Assembly: GCA_030374805.1 (NCBI GenBank)
Contig: JARGSG010000059.1
Coordinates: 248,001 to 312,000 of the forward strand
Reading direction: 5' to 3'
DNA from: Gracilaria gracilis
Taxonomy: Eukaryota; Rhodophyta; Florideophyceae; Gracilariales; Gracilariaceae
DNA length: 64,000 nucleotides
Below are positions 61,047-64,000 of this stretch, one piece after another. Below the pieces are notes generated by a model, which saw only the letters and a list, made by a program, of their open reading frames with translations, ran no database searches and was not told the origin of the DNA. The translations under genes were made by a program, and so were the position numbers. The number at the start of each line of letters is the position of its first letter. Positions within the stretch are counted from its first letter, which is position 1.

Positions 61047-64000
61047 ATGGATGAGCACATCCCGCCCTGGGTCCCAGAGGTTGCTCCCGGAGTACATGCC
61101 GACGTCTATCCCGTGGAGCCAACTCGTAACTCTGACAACCCTTACTTCCAATATCCGGCCGAGCTTCGCCTCGACCGTGCGGCCGTCATCTACGGATACT
61201 CAGAACGTCGCTTACCCTACGAGTTCCACTCCCTTCTTCCGACAGAAAGACCTCCATCGCTTTCGTCGTCACCACCTCAACAGCTAACTCCCGCTCTCAC
61301 ATCAGCCGATTTAACAAAGCTCAAAAATGGCCTCGTAGCACTCCGTCGCGCTCGTCCCACAAAGCTGCAACGCGTTGAAACCCCAATACCCCCTAGACTA
61401 TCCTCCTCACGGACAAACGCTCGTGCATTCCCTCTTCAGAAGCACCCACTGTCGCAGAACCTGCTTGATGATTGGTTTAACCGACTTTCAAAGGGTTCTC
61501 ACAACCCCCTATCAGATTTGTCTCATTCCGTCCCCTTAGGACCAGCTATCGTGCGTGCCGCTGGCAAGGTCATTGAGATGATGGCCACACGTTCTATTCC
61601 GACGCAGCGTGCTGCCTGGTACATCCGCATCGCCGTTCTGAACGAATGCGTCAAACAGATTCGACCAGACCGACCGCCACCAAGCCCGAAGCTGTTTTGG
61701 ACCAAACAGCTTTGCGGTCTTCTCAAAACCGAGATTGATGCCATTCGAGCGCGCAAGACGCCCATGTTGGGAAGTATGGAGCGGGTGGCCTTCTGGAAGT
61801 ACGTTCTCGACCTGGCACGATGGCAGGCCGACGAAGGGCTTCTTGATGTTTCGAAATGGATTTCCGCCATTGCACAAGCGCTGGGGGTAGAGCTTGTGTC
61901 TTCACAGTCATTCAGCGCCCCCGGTACGAAGATCACGGTTATGGCCGCGCGGCGATTCTTACCCGAGTTTTTGTCGTCCCCTGAAGGTGCCAGGATTCTG
62001 CTCGAGGCGCTTTTGCGAGGATCTGGTCTTATCATAAGTGCGCCTCGAACATCTTCTGCGAATGCTCGCGATGGTACCAAGGGAAAGAACGCACAACGCA
62101 AGGTGACAAAACGAGGTTCACATGCTACCACCTCAGTTGCATCTATGACTACACCGATTAAGTTCACACCCAACGCATGCCATCTGGAAGTCATGCATCT
62201 GCTACAAGCTTGTCTTAACGCATTGCGAGTCCACGTTGAAATCAAAAGCAAGGAGTTTAGCCTGCAGGCCTTCGAACAACTGGTTCGCAAGGCCGCTGAT
62301 ACCATCCAAGGTTCGAAGGACAGAAGGAAAGAAAGGGAGCCGAAACCTGACTTTCGTACCAAGGAGGAAAGAATGGGTTCTCCGAATACAGCTATGCGAC
62401 ACTTTGAACGACTTTCAACTCATGGGGATGTCGCACGCGTTACCGCGATTTTGCGACAAGCCTATCAAGAGCGTGGTGGCACGTCGATGGCTGTGCGGAT
62501 GACATGTGAATGGGCTCTATCATCTACGGTGGCAGACCGTGCTGAAGCTATCTGCGTCGCAGCAGCCGTGCTACATCAACTTGCTGCAGGACTATCGAGC
62601 GCTAGCTCGTCAAGAACAACAAAGAACGGGACAACTCCGAAACGTTACAAGAAGGGAATTCACCAAGTGCGGAATGCTGCCACGCCACCGTCTTTGAATA
62701 GCCTGAAGGGCAATCCTCAGGTACCTCCATTGCAGCGCGACATATGGCACTTCATGAAACAATACGCCAATGATAGAATACCCCACAACACGGACAAGAA
62801 CGGGGCCATTGTAAAGGACATAAGTGGAGCACAGCAAGCCGGGAACACGGATGACGATGATTCCGTGGTTCGTTTCATTGCTCACCTTTGCCGGCATGAC
62901 TTGCTGTCGCTACCAGCATTTGTTCGTGACGTATCCCGACTTGCTGCGATAAACCATAGGGGTGCCTCGTTCCTCGTCAAGTGTCTATCTCTATTACCGG
63001 ATCCCGTTAACAAGTCGGTTTCGGATTGTCGCCGCTCGATTCTAAGGAAGTATGGGTACATATCACCAACAAAGCAATGTTATGCCCATGGCATCTGTGA
63101 AGAAAGCGTGTTAATTGCCTGCAGTGGTGATGCGGGGTCGGTGGAGACTCAAGTTCTGAACCTTTCAAAGAAAGGTGATACAAATGTAATTCTGACCACT
63201 ATAGATGCTTTATGCCATCGTGATTTAACTGCGATAACTGGGGATGATGGTGAAGTACATAACAAGCTCTCAACGATGGTCTCTTTTATGGTATCACTCG
63301 GGGAGGCTGGAGCCGCTGCTGAATGGGTGATAGACTCCCTTTGTACTCTCGCGGGAAGTGATGGTGTGTGGAATGACAAAAGCATGGCTTCCAGAAGAGC
63401 AAGTTTGTCCATCGCGTTTCTCCGACTCATTTCAAGTTTGTCGCGATACATCGCAGCATGTGGATACCTTGAAAACATTTTTACTTTGTTGAAATCTATT
63501 TGGTTCAGTCCTTGGACAACTACAGGGTTGGAAACCCAGCTTGTACGAACTCTCTCATCTTTTGCAAGGTACTGCGGGTCTCGAATGTTTCCAATCACTT
63601 CATACTGGATAAAGATTTGTGTCAGGCATCTAAGGCAGTTTGGAGACAGCGGAAAGGGACTGACGTGCGTCCCTTTTGCGCTGGCATGCATGCGAGGGCG
63701 TGAGCATCCGAGACAAACTGGAAATGTCACTCTAGCTGGCGTACTGAACTTGAGTGATAGAGCAAACCTTGGCGTGCCCGCAGATGAGGATGTATCTCAA
63801 CTTTCATCACGAACATATTTGCAGGGCTACCAGATGTCCCAGCTTCGAGCTCGTTTTGTGAGCACAGAAGACACGTTTCATGTCGATGACCTGTTTCGAT
63901 CGGGGTTTACCGCAAACGACATAATTGGTAGTGTCGTGATCCCGGTTCTTCGAAACTCCTTTCTTGGGTCAGAGAACGGTTCTTCTCCGGAATCTTTGTT
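61047..64000 (+). CDS. MED12: Mediator kinase-module subunit MED12-like, 5' part
   Basis: From the ATG at 61047 the frame is open without a stop to the end of the window (984 codons), so the gene continues outside. The N-terminus matches MED12: PGVHADVYPVEP (family: P-P-D-V-Y-P-Q-D), then LLDDWFNRLSKGSHNPLSDLSHSVP, RSIPTQRAAWYIRIAVLNE (family: V-P-x-x-R-A-x-W-x-I-K) and FWKYVLDLARWQADEGLLDVSKW (family: W-x-Y-x-x-x-L-x-R-W-x-x-x-E-G-L-L-D). The rest is helical and alpha-solenoid-like. MED12 activates CDK8-cyclin C through its N-terminus and links it to core Mediator. Identity rests on the first 300 residues; later parts are poorly conserved in all lineages. The protein looks intact and intronless so far. 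Confidence 0.75.
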   Translation, partial: MDEHIPPWVPEVAPGVHADVYPVEPTRNSDNPYFQYPAELRLDRAAVIYGYSERRLPYEFHSLLPTERPPSLSSSPPQQLTPALTSADLTKLKNGLVALRRARPTKLQRVETPIPPRLSSSRTNARAFPLQKHPLSQNLLDDWFNRLSKGSHNPLSDLSHSVPLGPAIVRAAGKVIEMMATRSIPTQRAAWYIRIAVLNECVKQIRPDRPPPSPKLFWTKQLCGLLKTEIDAIRARKTPMLGSMERVAFWKYVLDLARWQADEGLLDVSKWISAIAQALGVELVSSQSFSAPGTKITVMAARRFLPEFLSSPEGARILLEALLRGSGLIISAPRTSSANARDGTKGKNAQRKVTKRGSHATTSVASMTTPIKFTPNACHLEVMHLLQACLNALRVHVEIKSKEFSLQAFEQLVRKAADTIQGSKDRRKEREPKPDFRTKEERMGSPNTAMRHFERLSTHGDVARVTAILRQAYQERGGTSMAVRMTCEWALSSTVADRAEAICVAAAVLHQLAAGLSSASSSRTTKNGTTPKRYKKGIHQVRNAATPPSLNSLKGNPQVPPLQRDIWHFMKQYANDRIPHNTDKNGAIVKDISGAQQAGNTDDDDSVVRFIAHLCRHDLLSLPAFVRDVSRLAAINHRGASFLVKCLSLLPDPVNKSVSDCRRSILRKYGYISPTKQCYAHGICEESVLIACSGDAGSVETQVLNLSKKGDTNVILTTIDALCHRDLTAITGDDGEVHNKLSTMVSFMVSLGEAGAAAEWVIDSLCTLAGSDGVWNDKSMASRRASLSIAFLRLISSLSRYIAACGYLENIFTLLKSIWFSPWTTTGLETQLVRTLSSFARYCGSRMFPITSYWIKICVRHLRQFGDSGKGLTCVPFALACMRGREHPRQTGNVTLAGVLNLSDRANLGVPADEDVSQLSSRTYLQGYQMSQLRARFVSTEDTFHVDDLFRSGFTANDIIGSVVIPVLRNSFLGSENGSSPESL

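Noticed and set aside
61523..62362. 279-codon minus-strand frame
   Set aside because: Lies inside the 984-codon MED12-like plus-strand frame and resembles nothing.
1..64000. tRNA genes
   Set aside because: GTTCRA-type T-loop words (for example at 328, 50023 and 62314) were inspected; none has an acceptor stem and anticodon arm around it.

Overview
This is eukaryotic nuclear DNA, most likely from a unicellular or otherwise intron-poor red alga. The strongest lineage clue is a class I fructose-bisphosphate aldolase of the plastid type with a transit-peptide-like leader. Supporting clues are a plant/algal type casein kinase 1 relative (MLK type, with its C-terminal repeat domain), sparse short introns (76-174 nt, GTATGT/GTAAGT/GTACGT donors), and closely spaced genes sharing divergent promoters. 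I cannot name the species. No rRNA, tRNA or CRISPR array was seen.

The window falls into two kinds of sequence. GC-rich blocks hold intact, mostly single-exon housekeeping genes. Block A (10.4-19.8 kb): mitochondrial ribosomal protein bL19, type II peroxiredoxin, RING-H2 protein, a three-exon tandem AAA+ ATPase, and DNA polymerase alpha subunit B. Block B (25.3-30.3 kb): plastid-type aldolase diverging from a HECT ubiquitin ligase. Block C (31.0-38.3 kb): a disordered protein with a KA1-like tail, a Qa-SNARE and a P4-ATPase flippase. Block D (60.4-64 kb): a small probably mitochondrial protein diverging from a MED12-like Mediator subunit that runs off the window.

Between the blocks lies AT-richer sequence full of broken gene pieces and transposons. 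Region 1-9.1 kb has a SANT/Myb-like 3' part, pieces of MSH2, an NB-ARC protein and CBP80 side by side, an intact PIF/Harbinger transposase, an MLK kinase remnant and a METTL2/6/8-type methyltransferase with a nonsense codon. Region 39-58 kb has a broken kinase, an intact sigma-class GST, a Tc1/pogo-like DNA transposon with TA target duplication and 25-bp TIRs, and a Lon protease piece and a broken APH-type phosphotransferase. A truncated flavohemoglobin with one clean intron follows at 59.4 kb. Nested inside the pogo-like transposase gene is an 11.5-kb Ty3/gypsy chromovirus with 508-bp LTRs and a CGTTT target duplication.

The observations I rate highest are: (1) the Ty3 element is saturated with an 11-bp dyad, ACC-N5-GGT, roughly twenty times more often than expected and nearly absent from flanking DNA; (2) a large antisense ORF in that element; (3) an 11-mer, TACC(A/G)ACGGTA, in the 5' regions of three unrelated gene loci; (4) the patchwork of captured gene fragments beside a PIF/Harbinger transposase; and (5) near-identical LTRs flanking a frame-broken gag-pol. 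All motif counts were made by eye.
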